DNA from: Saprospiraceae bacterium
Lineage (GTDB): Bacteria; Bacteroidota; Bacteroidia; Chitinophagales; Saprospiraceae
Assembly: GCA_022841345.1 (NCBI GenBank)
Contig: JALHRR010000016.1
Coordinates: 1-64,000 of the forward strand
DNA: 64,000 bases
Direction of reading: 5' to 3'
Part shown: piece by piece, positions 51,699 through 60,714 of the stretch
Numbering within the stretch: position 1 is the first letter of the stretch
How the letters are laid out: every line of letters begins with the position of its first letter
Notes under the pieces: model-generated
The model's database searches: none
What the model saw: only the letters and a program-made list of their open reading frames with translations
What the model was told of the DNA's origin: nothing
Program-made: the position numbers and the translations under genes

Positions 51699-52241
51699 TC
51701 ATGGTAGCTTCCCCGAAGGAATTATGATGGGTGTATCGTATATCATTTTTAAAGTCCAGCCTTCATCAGTTTTATAATGATTCCCCCAAAAGAAGCTTTT
51801 GATCGAATTAAATATGTAGCCAGTTGCTGATAAATAAGTCACGTAACTTAACAATCCCTTTACAAGTGCCCCAATTCCTTCGGCACTCCCGGATTGAATG
51901 GCAAACACTGTACCCAGAGTAATCAAGCCGGCACTTACTACAGATAGTATGATTCCATTTTGAACAGATTTATTTGTCACTGCCTGAATGATTATAATAT
52001 CATTGATATGAACCAGCGTGTCATTGATGGCCACCACAGAATCATTCACCATCATAGCTTCACCTTTTAGCTTGAGTACCTTTCTTTCTTCGGTTTGCAC
52101 TCTAATATTTTTCAGGCTTGAAATCGTTCTTGTTTTGGATGTCTTAACATTATACAAATAAAAGTTTTGACCCTTCCCTGCAATGGATATAATTAATAAA
52201 CAAATGGAACCTATGAATTTAAAAGCCTTGGAGTAGTTCAT
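51699..52241 (-). CDS. Membrane-associated protein of unknown family (paralogue 2)
   Basis: 180 residues, a paralogue of 48907-49431: signal (about 1-24), FYLYNVKTSKTRTISSLKNI, AMMVNDSVVAINDTLVHIND, two helices (about 97-115, 125-150) and FWGNHYKTDEGWTLKMI. The two copies bracket the lipoprotein and barrel genes. Function unknown. Confidence 0.6.
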   Translation of the reverse strand: MNYSKAFKFIGSICLLIISIAGKGQNFYLYNVKTSKTRTISSLKNIRVQTEERKVLKLKGEAMMVNDSVVAINDTLVHINDIIIIQAVTNKSVQNGIILSVVSAGLITLGTVFAIQSGSAEGIGALVKGLLSYVTYLSATGYIFNSIKSFFWGNHYKTDEGWTLKMIYDTPIIIPSGKLP

Positions 52242-52293
52242 AACTGAGGTAGATGGATTTGTAAAAAAACGTAAAATTAGTTCGCCTGGATAG

Positions 52294-52320
52294 TTGTAGA
52301 TTTCATTTTTTGTATTTTTA
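52294..52320 (+). promoter_or_regulatory. Promoter of the SemiSWEET gene
   Basis: TTG (52294-52296), 16 bp, TATTTTTA (52313-52320, one mismatch). The next ATG at 52331 is therefore preferred over 52310. Confidence 0.4.
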
Positions 52321-52330
52321 CAAAAAAATA

Positions 52331-52615
52331 ATGAGTTTCATATCCATTATAGGCCTGGTTGCTGCATTTTTAACGACCGGCGCATTTGTTCCTCAGGCTG
52401 TCAAAACAATCAGAACAAAATCCACTGAGGATCTTTCATTAGCTACTTTTTCGATGATGTTTACCGGAACTATTTGCTGGTTTTCTTATGGATGGTTGAT
52501 TAATGATGTCCCTTTAATTCTGGCCAATCTCATTGCTTCCTTTCTGACTGGAACGATCCTGGTACTCAAGCTAAAATCTATCGGGAATAAAAATACATAT
52601 ACAAATGAAAATTAA
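52331..52615 (+). CDS. SemiSWEET sugar transporter
   Basis: 94 residues with three membrane helices, the half-size bacterial SWEET unit that works as a dimer. PQ motif in TGAFVPQAVKTIRTKSTEDL and TGTICWFSYGWLINDVP are conserved. It would move a mono- or disaccharide across the inner membrane down its gradient. Its end overlaps the next gene by 11 nt. Confidence 0.9.
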   Translation: MSFISIIGLVAAFLTTGAFVPQAVKTIRTKSTEDLSLATFSMMFTGTICWFSYGWLINDVPLILANLIASFLTGTILVLKLKSIGNKNTYTNEN

Positions 52616-53243
52616 AGCTCTCATTGTAGCTTTTTGCCATCTTCTGCTATTACCCATCTATGCGCAGGATACCATCCGGCTAGTAAATCCATCTCTGGAA
52701 GATACTCCCCGTTGTTGCAAGCCTCCCTATGGCTGGGAAAGCCTCGATTTTGATGGAAATACTCCTCCTGATGTACAACCCGGAGGAGGCTTCAAGGTGG
52801 CAAATATTCCTGCGGAGGGTCGGACTTATGTCAGCATGGTTACCAGGGACGATGGAACATTTGAAACGATTTACCAGAAGCTTAGCGCACCCTTATTGCC
52901 TAATGCTTGCTATAAGATTTCAGTTTTTCTTGCAAAATCGCTGGAGTATACCTCAGGTACCAAATGGTCACCCAATAAATTCATAGATTTTCTGTCCCCC
53001 ACCATCATTCAAATTCTGGGAGGCAACAGTCCGGATGATCCTGAACTTGAAGTCCTGAATGCATCTACTCCAGTCGATCATTATGAATGGATTGAGTATG
53101 TATTTGAGTTTATTCCATCAGAAGATTTTTCTTACATTTTTTTCAGTGCTTATTTTCCTGAGGGCATTGAAATGGCTACCAATGGCCATATACTGATCGA
53201 CCATTTTTCAGATATAGTACCATGTGAGGATATCACTGACTAG
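52605..53243 (+). CDS. Secreted protein with carbohydrate-binding-like domain
   Basis: 212 residues. A signal peptide ends at IYAQ. The mature protein begins with LVNPSLEDTPRCCKPPYGWE, followed by PDVQPGGGF and YVSMVTRDDGTFETIYQKLSAP, a layout that I associate with the N-terminal jelly-roll of Bacteroidota gliding and OmpA-type surface proteins. It is a single domain without T9SS tail. Coupled by 11-nt overlap to SemiSWEET, so perhaps related to sugar uptake; inferred. Confidence 0.65.
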   Translation: MKIKALIVAFCHLLLLPIYAQDTIRLVNPSLEDTPRCCKPPYGWESLDFDGNTPPDVQPGGGFKVANIPAEGRTYVSMVTRDDGTFETIYQKLSAPLLPNACYKISVFLAKSLEYTSGTKWSPNKFIDFLSPTIIQILGGNSPDDPELEVLNASTPVDHYEWIEYVFEFIPSEDFSYIFFSAYFPEGIEMATNGHILIDHFSDIVPCEDITD

Positions 53244-53297
53244 ATATTTCCTGCACTGTTTGTTTTGGTATTGAATTCCGGTTATCATAAAGCATAT

Positions 53298-53410
53298 TTG
53301 GAATGGATTCCAATTAAATATTGTATAATTTGGAATGGATTCCAATTATTTAATGAGATTAATTGTATTGTGTTCCAACTTTTATATAAAATAATTGGAT
53401 GGTGTTCCAA
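53298..53410. promoter_or_regulatory. Four 16-bp sites at 32-33 bp spacing
   Basis: TTGGAATGGATTCCAA at 53298-53313 and 53330-53345 (7-2-7 palindromes), TTGTATTGTGTTCCAA at 53363-53378 and TTGGATGGTGTTCCAA at 53395-53410. Start-to-start distances are 32, 33 and 32 bp, about three helical turns. All share the right half TTCCAA; left halves degrade along the array. It lies 85 bp before cvfB. Likely binding sites for a regulator arranged on one face of the DNA. Confidence 0.65.
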
Positions 53411-53494
53411 AAAGCTTTAGCTCAGGAATCATTCAAAAGTTCAGGTTACCTTATTCTCCAATAAGCATTAGCTTTGCACCTTATTCCTGCTATT

Positions 53495-54328
53495 ATGTTA
53501 AAAATTGGTGAAATACAACAAATGTCCATTCTCAGAGAAACCGGATCGGGATTGTTTCTCGGGAATGAAGAAGGAGACGAAGTGCTTCTACCATTTAAAT
53601 ATGCTCCTCCGGGATTTGAGATAGATGATGTCATTGATGCATTTATTTACACAGATGATCAGAACCGTCCCATCGCCACTACACAAACTCCCTTAATCAC
53701 TGTAGGAAAATTCGCTTATCTTACTGTCACCTCAGTAGAATCAATGGGAGCATTTATGGATATTGGAATTCATAAGGATTTGCTCGTTCCATTTAAGGAA
53801 CAAGCCAAAAGAATGATGGCAGGCCGTAGCTATGTAATTCATATGTACCTGGACAAAGTGAGCGGCAGGATGACAGGCTCAGCATTGATCAACAAATATG
53901 TTAAATCTGAAGCCTCTGGTCTGGAAGCAGGGGAGGAGGTTGAAATCCTGATCTATGAAAAGACGGAACTGGGCTACAATGCAATAGTAAATCAGGAATT
54001 CAGAGGATTATTATACCATTCGGAGATTTTCGAGCCACTTCCGATAGGTTTTGACAGAAATGCATTTGTCAAACAAATCCGGCCTGATAATAGAATAGAC
54101 TTGTTGCTTAGAAAACCCGGTCATGAGCATATTGATCAAAGTGCCACTGATATCCTGGATGCGATCAAATACTACAAGGGACATCTGCCATTACACGATA
54201 AGAGCACACCGGAGGAGATTTACAAAGTCATGGGAATGAGTAAAAAGACTTTTAAGAAAGCGGTGGGGAGTCTTTATAAATCCCGTTTGATTCGACTGGA
54301 AGACGATGGTATTCATTTGGCAGAATAA
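53495..54328 (+). CDS. CvfB-like S1-domain RNA-binding protein
   Basis: 277 residues from MLKIGEIQQMSILRETGSG; 7 in-frame residues upstream are discarded. Three S1-like OB domains (about 1-65, 65-140, 145-215; YLTVTSVESMGAFMDIGIHK, YNAIVNQEFRGLLYHSE) and a winged helix at the C-terminus (TPEEIYKVMGMSKKTFKKAV). CvfB (YitL) proteins bind RNA and affect virulence and stress genes in Firmicutes. The preceding iteron-like sites suggest tight control. Confidence 0.9.
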   Translation: MLKIGEIQQMSILRETGSGLFLGNEEGDEVLLPFKYAPPGFEIDDVIDAFIYTDDQNRPIATTQTPLITVGKFAYLTVTSVESMGAFMDIGIHKDLLVPFKEQAKRMMAGRSYVIHMYLDKVSGRMTGSALINKYVKSEASGLEAGEEVEILIYEKTELGYNAIVNQEFRGLLYHSEIFEPLPIGFDRNAFVKQIRPDNRIDLLLRKPGHEHIDQSATDILDAIKYYKGHLPLHDKSTPEEIYKVMGMSKKTFKKAVGSLYKSRLIRLEDDGIHLAE

Positions 54329-54333
54329 ATACA

Positions 54334-55374
54334 TCAGAAAAATAACAAATGCCCCCTGAATCTGCCTTGTGATGTCCATTCCAGCGTTGGGAAAGGAATT
54401 TTTACAAATTGAAGTGCATTGAACAGCGACTTCAGGAAAGGTGATTTGACCGGAATTTTAGTCCAGTCTATATCCAGCGATAAGAAATATTGTCTGTATC
54501 GCTCCACGGGAAAAGTATATACTTCATTTTGCCAGTTCCAGGAATTGCTGTTGGCACCGTAGATATTTTCAGCGCTGTGTCCTACAGATATACCAAGCCA
54601 TTCGGGCCATTTAATTTTCTCAGTGATATATATTTCGCCCGGAAAAACTGAAACCCAATAATTCAGCGCATTATAATCCTTCAAAAATCTGTCTGCATAT
54701 GTTTTGCCATATAGGTCTGAAGCCCGGCGTGAAGGTGTATCAGTGGCATTTCCTGATGCAGAAATGAGACGGGTATCAGGATAGTTTCTGAATCTCGTAG
54801 ACATTTTATATTGAATCCATTGTTTATCCCAGATCAATTGCTGAATCGCAAATGTACCTGCTCCCAGTGTATTGAAAGCAACATCCGGAATAGAAAAGCC
54901 GTATGTTTCGACATGTCCATCCATAATTTCAAATGTGAGCTGGAAAGCAGAAGCCACTCCAAATCCGGTCCAAATGGAAGCATTTTTTGATAATCCGGTC
55001 CACTTTGCAACCTGATATACCAGTGCAGCTTCATAATAGGCAGAGGTACTATGCCCCCATTTATCTTTATTTTCCCATTCACCCCAGTCATTAAATAATC
55101 GAAATTTTCCTCTGGGCTGCTGAGAATACCAAACTTGGTCCAGTGCAATGAATGCCCCTGCGCTTACTACTGCTCCTGAAATCCCTACAGGATAGAATCT
55201 TTTCCCGTTAAATGTGTCCGAGGGCTCAAAAAATGATTGAGCAGTAAGATTTTTAGGGATTAAGACACAGAATATGTATAACAGAATGATGCCTGCCTGC
55301 GTTGTATGTCCTGAGAGGGAAAAATATATGGAGAGTATCGTACTTTTATGAGTGTGCATTTTGATTTTGCTCAT
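54334..55374 (-). CDS. DUF2279 exported protein
   Basis: About 346 residues; starts at 55383, 55374 and 55359 are all in frame. A signal/membrane segment (about 25-45) ends at LTAQ. The DUF2279 hallmark follows: FNDWGEWENKDKWGHSTSAY, then GFGVASAFQLTFEIMDG, YGFSIPDVAFNTLGAGTFA, with helices in pairs. The family is found in Bacteroidota envelopes; function unknown. Convergent with cvfB, divergent from porP. Confidence 0.82.
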   Translation of the reverse strand: MSKIKMHTHKSTILSIYFSLSGHTTQAGIILLYIFCVLIPKNLTAQSFFEPSDTFNGKRFYPVGISGAVVSAGAFIALDQVWYSQQPRGKFRLFNDWGEWENKDKWGHSTSAYYEAALVYQVAKWTGLSKNASIWTGFGVASAFQLTFEIMDGHVETYGFSIPDVAFNTLGAGTFAIQQLIWDKQWIQYKMSTRFRNYPDTRLISASGNATDTPSRRASDLYGKTYADRFLKDYNALNYWVSVFPGEIYITEKIKWPEWLGISVGHSAENIYGANSNSWNWQNEVYTFPVERYRQYFLSLDIDWTKIPVKSPFLKSLFNALQFVKIPFPTLEWTSQGRFRGHLLFF

Positions 55375-55406
55375 TTGTATCAAGTAAATAAATTATGGTA
55401 TCTTTC
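55374..55406 (+). promoter_or_regulatory. Promoter of the PorP-OmpA operon
   Basis: TTTG (55374-55377), 21 bp, TATCTTTC (55399-55406, one mismatch). The ATG at 55441 follows 34 bp later, which discards the frame upstream of it. Confidence 0.5.
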
Positions 55407-55440
55407 CACCCCGAATTGTCATATTACGATAAACAAATCT

Positions 55441-56451
55441 ATGAGAATTAAATTATTTACACTTACTATAATCGTTTTTGTCGGCTTACAATTGCGTCTG
55501 GACGGTCAGGATATACATTTTTCTCAATTTCATATGTCTCCGCTAACTACCAATCCCGGTCTTACCGGTAATTTCCTTGGTACCATGCGATTGGGTGGAA
55601 TATACCGGAGTCAGTGGGGAGGTATTCTTGCCAAATCCTACAGGACTCCATCATTCTATATTGATGCACCTGTGATCAGAGGTTTTCGCAAACAGGATTG
55701 GGTAGGTGCAGGAGGAGTATTGTATCAGGATCAGGCTGGTGCAGGAAATCTGACAACCGGAGGTTTATGGTTTTCAGCGGCATATCACCTGGGCCTGGGG
55801 AAAACTGCCAAAAGAGTGCTTTCTGTCGGACTCCAATATGGAATTGGACAGAAACAGGTGAATGATATCCAGAATTTGAGATTTTTTGATGGAATAGAAA
55901 ATGGTGGTTCAAGTTTGGATGAAGGAAATATATCCGGTGACAATACGAGATACACTGATGTGAATGTAGGTATTGTGTACACTCAGAAACTGACAGGAGA
56001 TGATCGCATTCATGGCGGAATATCTGCTGCTCACGTGAGCAGAGGCAGAGCAACTGTGCTTAGCGCAGGTGGTGGGGGATTCAGACTTCCGCTCAGATTT
56101 GTTGGTTATGCCGCCGCAGAAACTACTATGAGAGAAAGATTCAAAGTGCGTCCTGCAGTTCAATTCCAGTATATGGACAGTCAGTATGAATTATTATTGC
56201 AGGCTATAGGTGGATATGTGATTAGTCCGGAAGAACAATTGACACTTTTGGTGGGTTTAGGATATCGTTTGCAGGATGCTGTTATTCCTTATGTGGGTGT
56301 AGATTATAAAACATTTAAGGTGGGCCTTGCCTATGACTTAAATGCCTCCAAACTTGGCGCCGGAACAGCATTCGAACTGGCAGTATCATATATCGTAAGA
56401 GTCGTGAAAAAGCCAACTGTTAAACCGGTTATTTTCTGCCCAAGGTTTTAA
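55441..56451 (+). CDS. PorP/SprF-family type IX secretion membrane protein
   Basis: 336 residues from MRIKLFTLTIIVFVGLQL. After the signal, QDIHFSQFHMSPLTTNPGLTG is the PorP/SprF hallmark, followed by an outer-membrane barrel (RLGGIYRSQWGGI, GLQYGIGQKQ, GGISAAHVSRG, LLVGLGYRLQDAVIPYVG, VGLAYDLN). Family members assist T9SS export or anchor surface proteins and usually are encoded with an OmpA-type partner, as here 30 bp downstream. Confidence 0.93.
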   Translation: MRIKLFTLTIIVFVGLQLRLDGQDIHFSQFHMSPLTTNPGLTGNFLGTMRLGGIYRSQWGGILAKSYRTPSFYIDAPVIRGFRKQDWVGAGGVLYQDQAGAGNLTTGGLWFSAAYHLGLGKTAKRVLSVGLQYGIGQKQVNDIQNLRFFDGIENGGSSLDEGNISGDNTRYTDVNVGIVYTQKLTGDDRIHGGISAAHVSRGRATVLSAGGGGFRLPLRFVGYAAAETTMRERFKVRPAVQFQYMDSQYELLLQAIGGYVISPEEQLTLLVGLGYRLQDAVIPYVGVDYKTFKVGLAYDLNASKLGAGTAFELAVSYIVRVVKKPTVKPVIFCPRF

Positions 56452-56481
56452 TATTATCAATTGATTAAAAGGTTATAATCC

Positions 56482-58872
56482 ATGATGAAGGATTTGAAAA
56501 TTATAAAATTTGTTGTTGGGATTTTGTTAATTGCGGGTTCTGCAATGGCTCAACCTATGAGCGGTTACAGCTATGAAGTGATGATAGAAACTGCCGACAA
56601 ATCTCTTGATTCCAATGATTATTACAATGCATTGGATTGGTTTGAGCAAGCATACAAAGAACAAAGGACGGATGAGATTGCCTATACTATCGCACATCTT
56701 CACTTCATGCTGCGTGATTATAACAGAGCTGAAACCTGGTTCACAAGATTGGCGAAAGGTAAGAAATCAAGCGTTGAATTTCCTGAAGCAGTCTTTTATC
56801 AGGCCAGATCTTTAAAATACACCGGAAAATATAAGGAAGCATCTGATGCGTATCAAAGTTTTATCAATAGCACTGATATTGATTCTCTTAAGAAAATCGC
56901 AAGATTAGAAGTTGAAGGGATCTATAAAATGGCTGACTATAAGCCTTTTAAACCTGTTGAGGCAAAGCCTGTTGTGACTGTCAATAAAAAGGAATCAGAT
57001 GGCGGACCAGTTTTGTACAACCGCAATGAATTGTATTACTCTTCGACAGGTACAGATTCGCTTTTAGTAGTAGATGAGGAATTGGATTATGAAGCTAAAA
57101 TTTATAAATCTACCTTATCAGAATCAGATGGCTGGAGTGCCGGAGAACCACTTGGAATTCATATAAACAGAATAGGTTACCATACTGCAAATCCTACTTT
57201 TTCCAAGAATTTGCAGCACATGTATTTTACCAGATCCATCATGCTGGGTAATGTAATTATTGAAAGTAAGATTTATATCTCCCGAAAAGAAGGCGCTGAT
57301 TGGGGGCCTGCCGAAGAAGTGCTGGGGGGTGTCAATGGCGATTTCCTGAGCAGACATCCGGCAACTGGCGAGCTTTATGGTAGAGAAGTGTTGTTTTTTT
57401 CCAGCAATAAAGCGGGTGGTGAAGGAGGATACGATCTTTATTTTGCAACCATTCTGGGTGATGGACAGGTGGCAGAACCTGTGAATCTGGGAAAAGGAAT
57501 CAATACATTTCTGGACGATATGACACCATTTTACAGAGATGGCAATTTATATTTCGCTTCAGACGGACATCCTGGATTTGGCGGGCTTGATTTGTTCTAT
57601 ACAACCTGGAATGGCGCGGAATGGTCTGCTGTGAAAAATATGGGTCAGGGATTTAACACCTCCCTGGATGATTTTCAATTGTTTTTGGATGAGAGCGGCG
57701 AAAACGGATTCCTGGTATCTAATCGTGAAGGATCAAAATTTCTGAAAAGCAAAACTTGTTGTGATGATATTTTCTCTATTTCACCTGCAAGAATCCAGGT
57801 CAATTTACTTGCAACTATCGGTGAAAAGAGAGGTGGATTGAAAGGTGGAAGTGTAAAATTGTATGAAATGCAGGGAGAAACTCCTGTAGAGGTCGCTTCC
57901 ATCAGAAACATGGAAAGCAATAACTTTGATGTTTCACTATCCCCTGACAAATCTTATATTATCGTTGCAGAACATCCGAGATACGATGCCGATACTTTGA
58001 AAATCAATACTGTGGGAGTCACAACTCCCACTACATACGAAAAGAAGTTTGTGCTGAATCCAAAGGAAATCCAGCCTGAAATAGAAATCATCACATTGAA
58101 TGAGCCTATCAGGATGAGTAAAATCTACTACGACCTTAATGATGATAAAATCCTCAAAGCTGCAGAGGAGGATTTGAATGACTTGTTTGCTCTTATGAGC
58201 AAATATCCTGAGATGAAGATCGAATTGTCTGCTCATACAGATGCACAGGGTAGTGATGAATACAACATGAAATTGTCCCAAAGAAGAGCGGAGTCAGCCA
58301 AAAGATATCTTGTCAATAAAGGAATTCCTGAGGCGAAAATTGTCGCAGTGGGATTTGGGGAAACTCAAATTTTGAACCAATGCGTAAATGGTATGAAATG
58401 CTCAGATGATGATCATCAGTACAATCGTCGTACCGAGTTTAAGATTATTGAAGGACCAACTCAGGTCGAAGTTAAAAAGGAAGTAATCAAGTCTGCAGAA
58501 CAAGTTCGCCAGGAACAACTCCAGAAAGAGAAGCAAGAAAGACTGAAAGCTAGCCAAAAGCCCATGATCGTTTTTGATAATCCAAATCAAAACCTTGGAA
58601 GAGTCAGAAAAGGTGATAAAAAGGCTATGATATTTACATTCAGAAATACCGGAAATGCAGATCTGTTGATCGAAATGGCTTCAGGATGTGAATGTTCTAC
58701 TATCGAATGGCCTACTAAGCCAATCAAAGCAGGGCAGAAAGGAGAAATCAAAGTTTTGTATGATAGTAAGGATGATTCCGGACCTGTTGAAAAAACAATT
58801 GATGTGATCACCAACACCAACCCACCCAATTCTACAGTGAAATATAAGGTGAATGTGATCGAAAAGAAATAA
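56482..58872 (+). CDS. OmpA-family protein with TPR, PD40 propeller and C-terminal DUF1573
   Basis: 796 residues. Signal peptide (about 1-23), TPR-like helices (about 25-150), a WD40-like PD40 beta-propeller (about 165-430; VLFFSSNKAGGEGGYDLYFA, LYFASDGHPGFGGLDLFY), a carboxypeptidase-regulatory-like beta domain (about 440-520) and an OmpA peptidoglycan-binding domain (about 530-660; ELSAHTDAQGSDEYN, LSQRRAESAKRYL). A charged helix (about 670-695) leads to a DUF1573/ASPM-like beta domain (about 700-796; FTFRNTGNADLLIE). The order TPR-PD40-OmpA is usual for the PorP partner; the added DUF1573 module is uncommon to my knowledge. It anchors the complex to the cell wall. Confidence 0.9.
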   Translation: MMKDLKIIKFVVGILLIAGSAMAQPMSGYSYEVMIETADKSLDSNDYYNALDWFEQAYKEQRTDEIAYTIAHLHFMLRDYNRAETWFTRLAKGKKSSVEFPEAVFYQARSLKYTGKYKEASDAYQSFINSTDIDSLKKIARLEVEGIYKMADYKPFKPVEAKPVVTVNKKESDGGPVLYNRNELYYSSTGTDSLLVVDEELDYEAKIYKSTLSESDGWSAGEPLGIHINRIGYHTANPTFSKNLQHMYFTRSIMLGNVIIESKIYISRKEGADWGPAEEVLGGVNGDFLSRHPATGELYGREVLFFSSNKAGGEGGYDLYFATILGDGQVAEPVNLGKGINTFLDDMTPFYRDGNLYFASDGHPGFGGLDLFYTTWNGAEWSAVKNMGQGFNTSLDDFQLFLDESGENGFLVSNREGSKFLKSKTCCDDIFSISPARIQVNLLATIGEKRGGLKGGSVKLYEMQGETPVEVASIRNMESNNFDVSLSPDKSYIIVAEHPRYDADTLKINTVGVTTPTTYEKKFVLNPKEIQPEIEIITLNEPIRMSKIYYDLNDDKILKAAEEDLNDLFALMSKYPEMKIELSAHTDAQGSDEYNMKLSQRRAESAKRYLVNKGIPEAKIVAVGFGETQILNQCVNGMKCSDDDHQYNRRTEFKIIEGPTQVEVKKEVIKSAEQVRQEQLQKEKQERLKASQKPMIVFDNPNQNLGRVRKGDKKAMIFTFRNTGNADLLIEMASGCECSTIEWPTKPIKAGQKGEIKVLYDSKDDSGPVEKTIDVITNTNPPNSTVKYKVNVIEKK

Positions 58873-58878
58873 ACCATG

Positions 58879-58907
58879 AAAGGCACCTGCGGGTGCCTTT
58901 TTATTTT
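58879..58907 (+). terminator. Terminator after the OmpA gene
   Basis: AAAGGCACC (58879-58887) pairs with GGTGCCTTT (58892-58900), TTTATTTT follows. It covers the first in-frame ATG of the next gene (58893), so that gene must begin at 58914. Confidence 0.85.
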
Positions 58908-58913
58908 CAACTC

Positions 58914-59504
58914 ATGACTCTATTCGAAGAAATTTCATTGCTGGAGGGGTTTGCATTCATAACCAGTTTATTATATACCTGGCTGGCAGCAAAAGAAAAT
59001 ATCTGGTGTTGGTTGTTTGGTGGTTTAGGAGCGGGAGCTACCTTAATTCTTTGCTTACAGGGCTTGCTTTATTCCGAGGTGATTCTGCAGATATATTATA
59101 TTGTAATGGCAGTATATGGATGGCTCCGGTGGAGTAAGTCAGATAAAGATCTTAAGAAACCGGTTCTCAGAATGAGCTATGCATTGCATTTCAAAATTTT
59201 GATATTGGGTGGAATTGGACTCTTTGCATTGGGAGCGTTCTGGAAATTATGGGGAGCTGCGCTTCCCTATCTGGATGCCACAACTACTTCTTTTTCCATT
59301 CTGGCTACATGGCTGATCGCCAGGAAATATTTAGAGAATTGGATCTATTTCATTGTCATTGACGCTATCAGTATTTATCTCTATTCGAGCAGAGGATTAT
59401 TATTATTGTCTTTCCTGTTTGTTCTATATACTTTTCTGGCTGCATATGGATACTTTCAGTGGAAGCTTATCTGGAAAAAGCAGGAACTTAAATTAGTCAA
59501 TTAA
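58914..59504 (+). CDS. pnuC: PnuC-family nicotinamide riboside transporter
   Basis: 196 residues with seven membrane helices. Conserved: TWLAAKENIWCWLFG, LQIYYIVMAVYGWLRW, ATWLIARKYLENWIYFIVID and FLAAYGYFQWK. It imports nicotinamide riboside or a related vitamin (PnuX members) by facilitated diffusion. No NadR kinase lies beside it. Separated from the OmpA gene by a terminator. Confidence 0.92.
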   Translation: MTLFEEISLLEGFAFITSLLYTWLAAKENIWCWLFGGLGAGATLILCLQGLLYSEVILQIYYIVMAVYGWLRWSKSDKDLKKPVLRMSYALHFKILILGGIGLFALGAFWKLWGAALPYLDATTTSFSILATWLIARKYLENWIYFIVIDAISIYLYSSRGLLLLSFLFVLYTFLAAYGYFQWKLIWKKQELKLVN

Positions 59505-59618
59505 TTAAGACCGAAGTTTGCAAATTTAAATAGCCTTACTTTTCCAGACATTCTACTTTGAATCTGAGCTTCTAAAGACATCATTCTTTCCTTTTAATGT
59601 TGAAATCAAGAGGTGTTT

Positions 59619-60614
59619 TCAGGGCCAAATCATGCATTGAATCGAGATATTAATACCTGCTGCCAATCCTAATATCACAATTTTGTCACCTGACTTTAAT
59701 TTCTTTTGCTGCATAGCCTTATGTATAGCAAGAGGAATGGATGCAGATGCAGTATTGCCATACTTTGAAAATGTATTTTCACATTGTGATGCTGGAATGT
59801 TAAATATCTGGCTTATGGTTTTTAATGCATCCAGAGAAACCTGATGTGTAAAAACATGGCTGATATCGCTAACGCTCCATTGACAAGTATCCAGTGCAGA
59901 TCGAATGAGATCCGGAGCCACTGCCAGAAATGCCTCTTTCAAATGGAGTGTTTTACCACTAAAATAGGTTCTTTCCACATCTCTCGGGAAGGCTGAGCCT
60001 CCACAACCCATCTGACATAGATTCCAGAAGGAGCCATTGGTGAATATTTTTTCATAAACTATCCCATTATTTTTTGAGCCGGAAGTAATCCAGGCAGCAA
60101 CAGCTGCATCTCCAAAACTCAGGGCTGAAAAATTGTCCCGTAATTGACTGGTATCTTCCGGATCAAATCTTATAGAGTTGCTCAATTTTTCAGAGGAAAT
60201 GATGAGAATGTTCTTATAAGTACCACTTTGAACAAAAGAATTGGCGACATGAAGTGCATTCACAAAGCTATTGCAGGCATTCTTAATATCAAAGGAGGGG
60301 CAATTCAATCCTGCCTTATGTTGGACTATGCTCGAAGTAGCAGGTTCCACCATATCAGAACTAGTAGATGCGAATATCATCAAATCAACTTCAAGGCCAG
60401 GATTGCGATGCAATAATTTCATAGCAGCCTTCGCTGCCATATCAGATACTTGTTCAGATTCTTCAGCATAATATCTGGTCTCAATCCCTAACAATCTTTC
60501 CAGCATTCCTTCATGCAACCAATTGGTAGTTTTATTGATCCGTGACACTACCGCTTCATTTGTCCAAAGTGCAGCGGGTATATAAGTGGCTATATCTTTT
60601 ATAGTGGCACCCAT
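59619..60614 (-). CDS. 3-oxoacyl-ACP synthase III-like protein
   Basis: 331 residues, thiolase fold. The catalytic triad is in place: Cys114 in IKNACNSF, His257 in FTHQVS and Asn287 in YGNTASAS. Opening IKDIATYIPAALWTNEAVVSRI and the glycine-rich end VILGLAAGINISIQCMIW are normal. It condenses an acyl-CoA with malonyl-ACP, or acts as a special KAS III of a lipid or pigment pathway; there is no fab cluster around it, so the second is possible. Preceded by a 24-codon frame. Confidence 0.9.
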   Translation of the reverse strand: MGATIKDIATYIPAALWTNEAVVSRINKTTNWLHEGMLERLLGIETRYYAEESEQVSDMAAKAAMKLLHRNPGLEVDLMIFASTSSDMVEPATSSIVQHKAGLNCPSFDIKNACNSFVNALHVANSFVQSGTYKNILIISSEKLSNSIRFDPEDTSQLRDNFSALSFGDAAVAAWITSGSKNNGIVYEKIFTNGSFWNLCQMGCGGSAFPRDVERTYFSGKTLHLKEAFLAVAPDLIRSALDTCQWSVSDISHVFTHQVSLDALKTISQIFNIPASQCENTFSKYGNTASASIPLAIHKAMQQKKLKSGDKIVILGLAAGINISIQCMIWP

Positions 60615-60617
60615 AAC

Positions 60618-60692
60618 TTATGTATTATGCTTTAAAAACTCTTTGCTGCTGTATTGGCCAACAAAGTCGAAAGTGGCTATTTCTTTTTCCAT
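60618..60692 (-). CDS. Possible 24-residue leader peptide before KAS III
   Basis: ATG 60692 to TAA 60620-60618 encodes MEKEIATFDFVGQYSSKEF then LKHNT, ending 3 bp before the KAS III ATG (60614). It is preceded by an exact TAnnTTTG box. It may be a leader peptide, a truncated gene start, or chance. It is too short to judge by composition. Confidence 0.3.
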   Translation of the reverse strand: MEKEIATFDFVGQYSSKEFLKHNT

Positions 60693-60714
60693 AATTTGCA
60701 TATAATTTTTGCTG

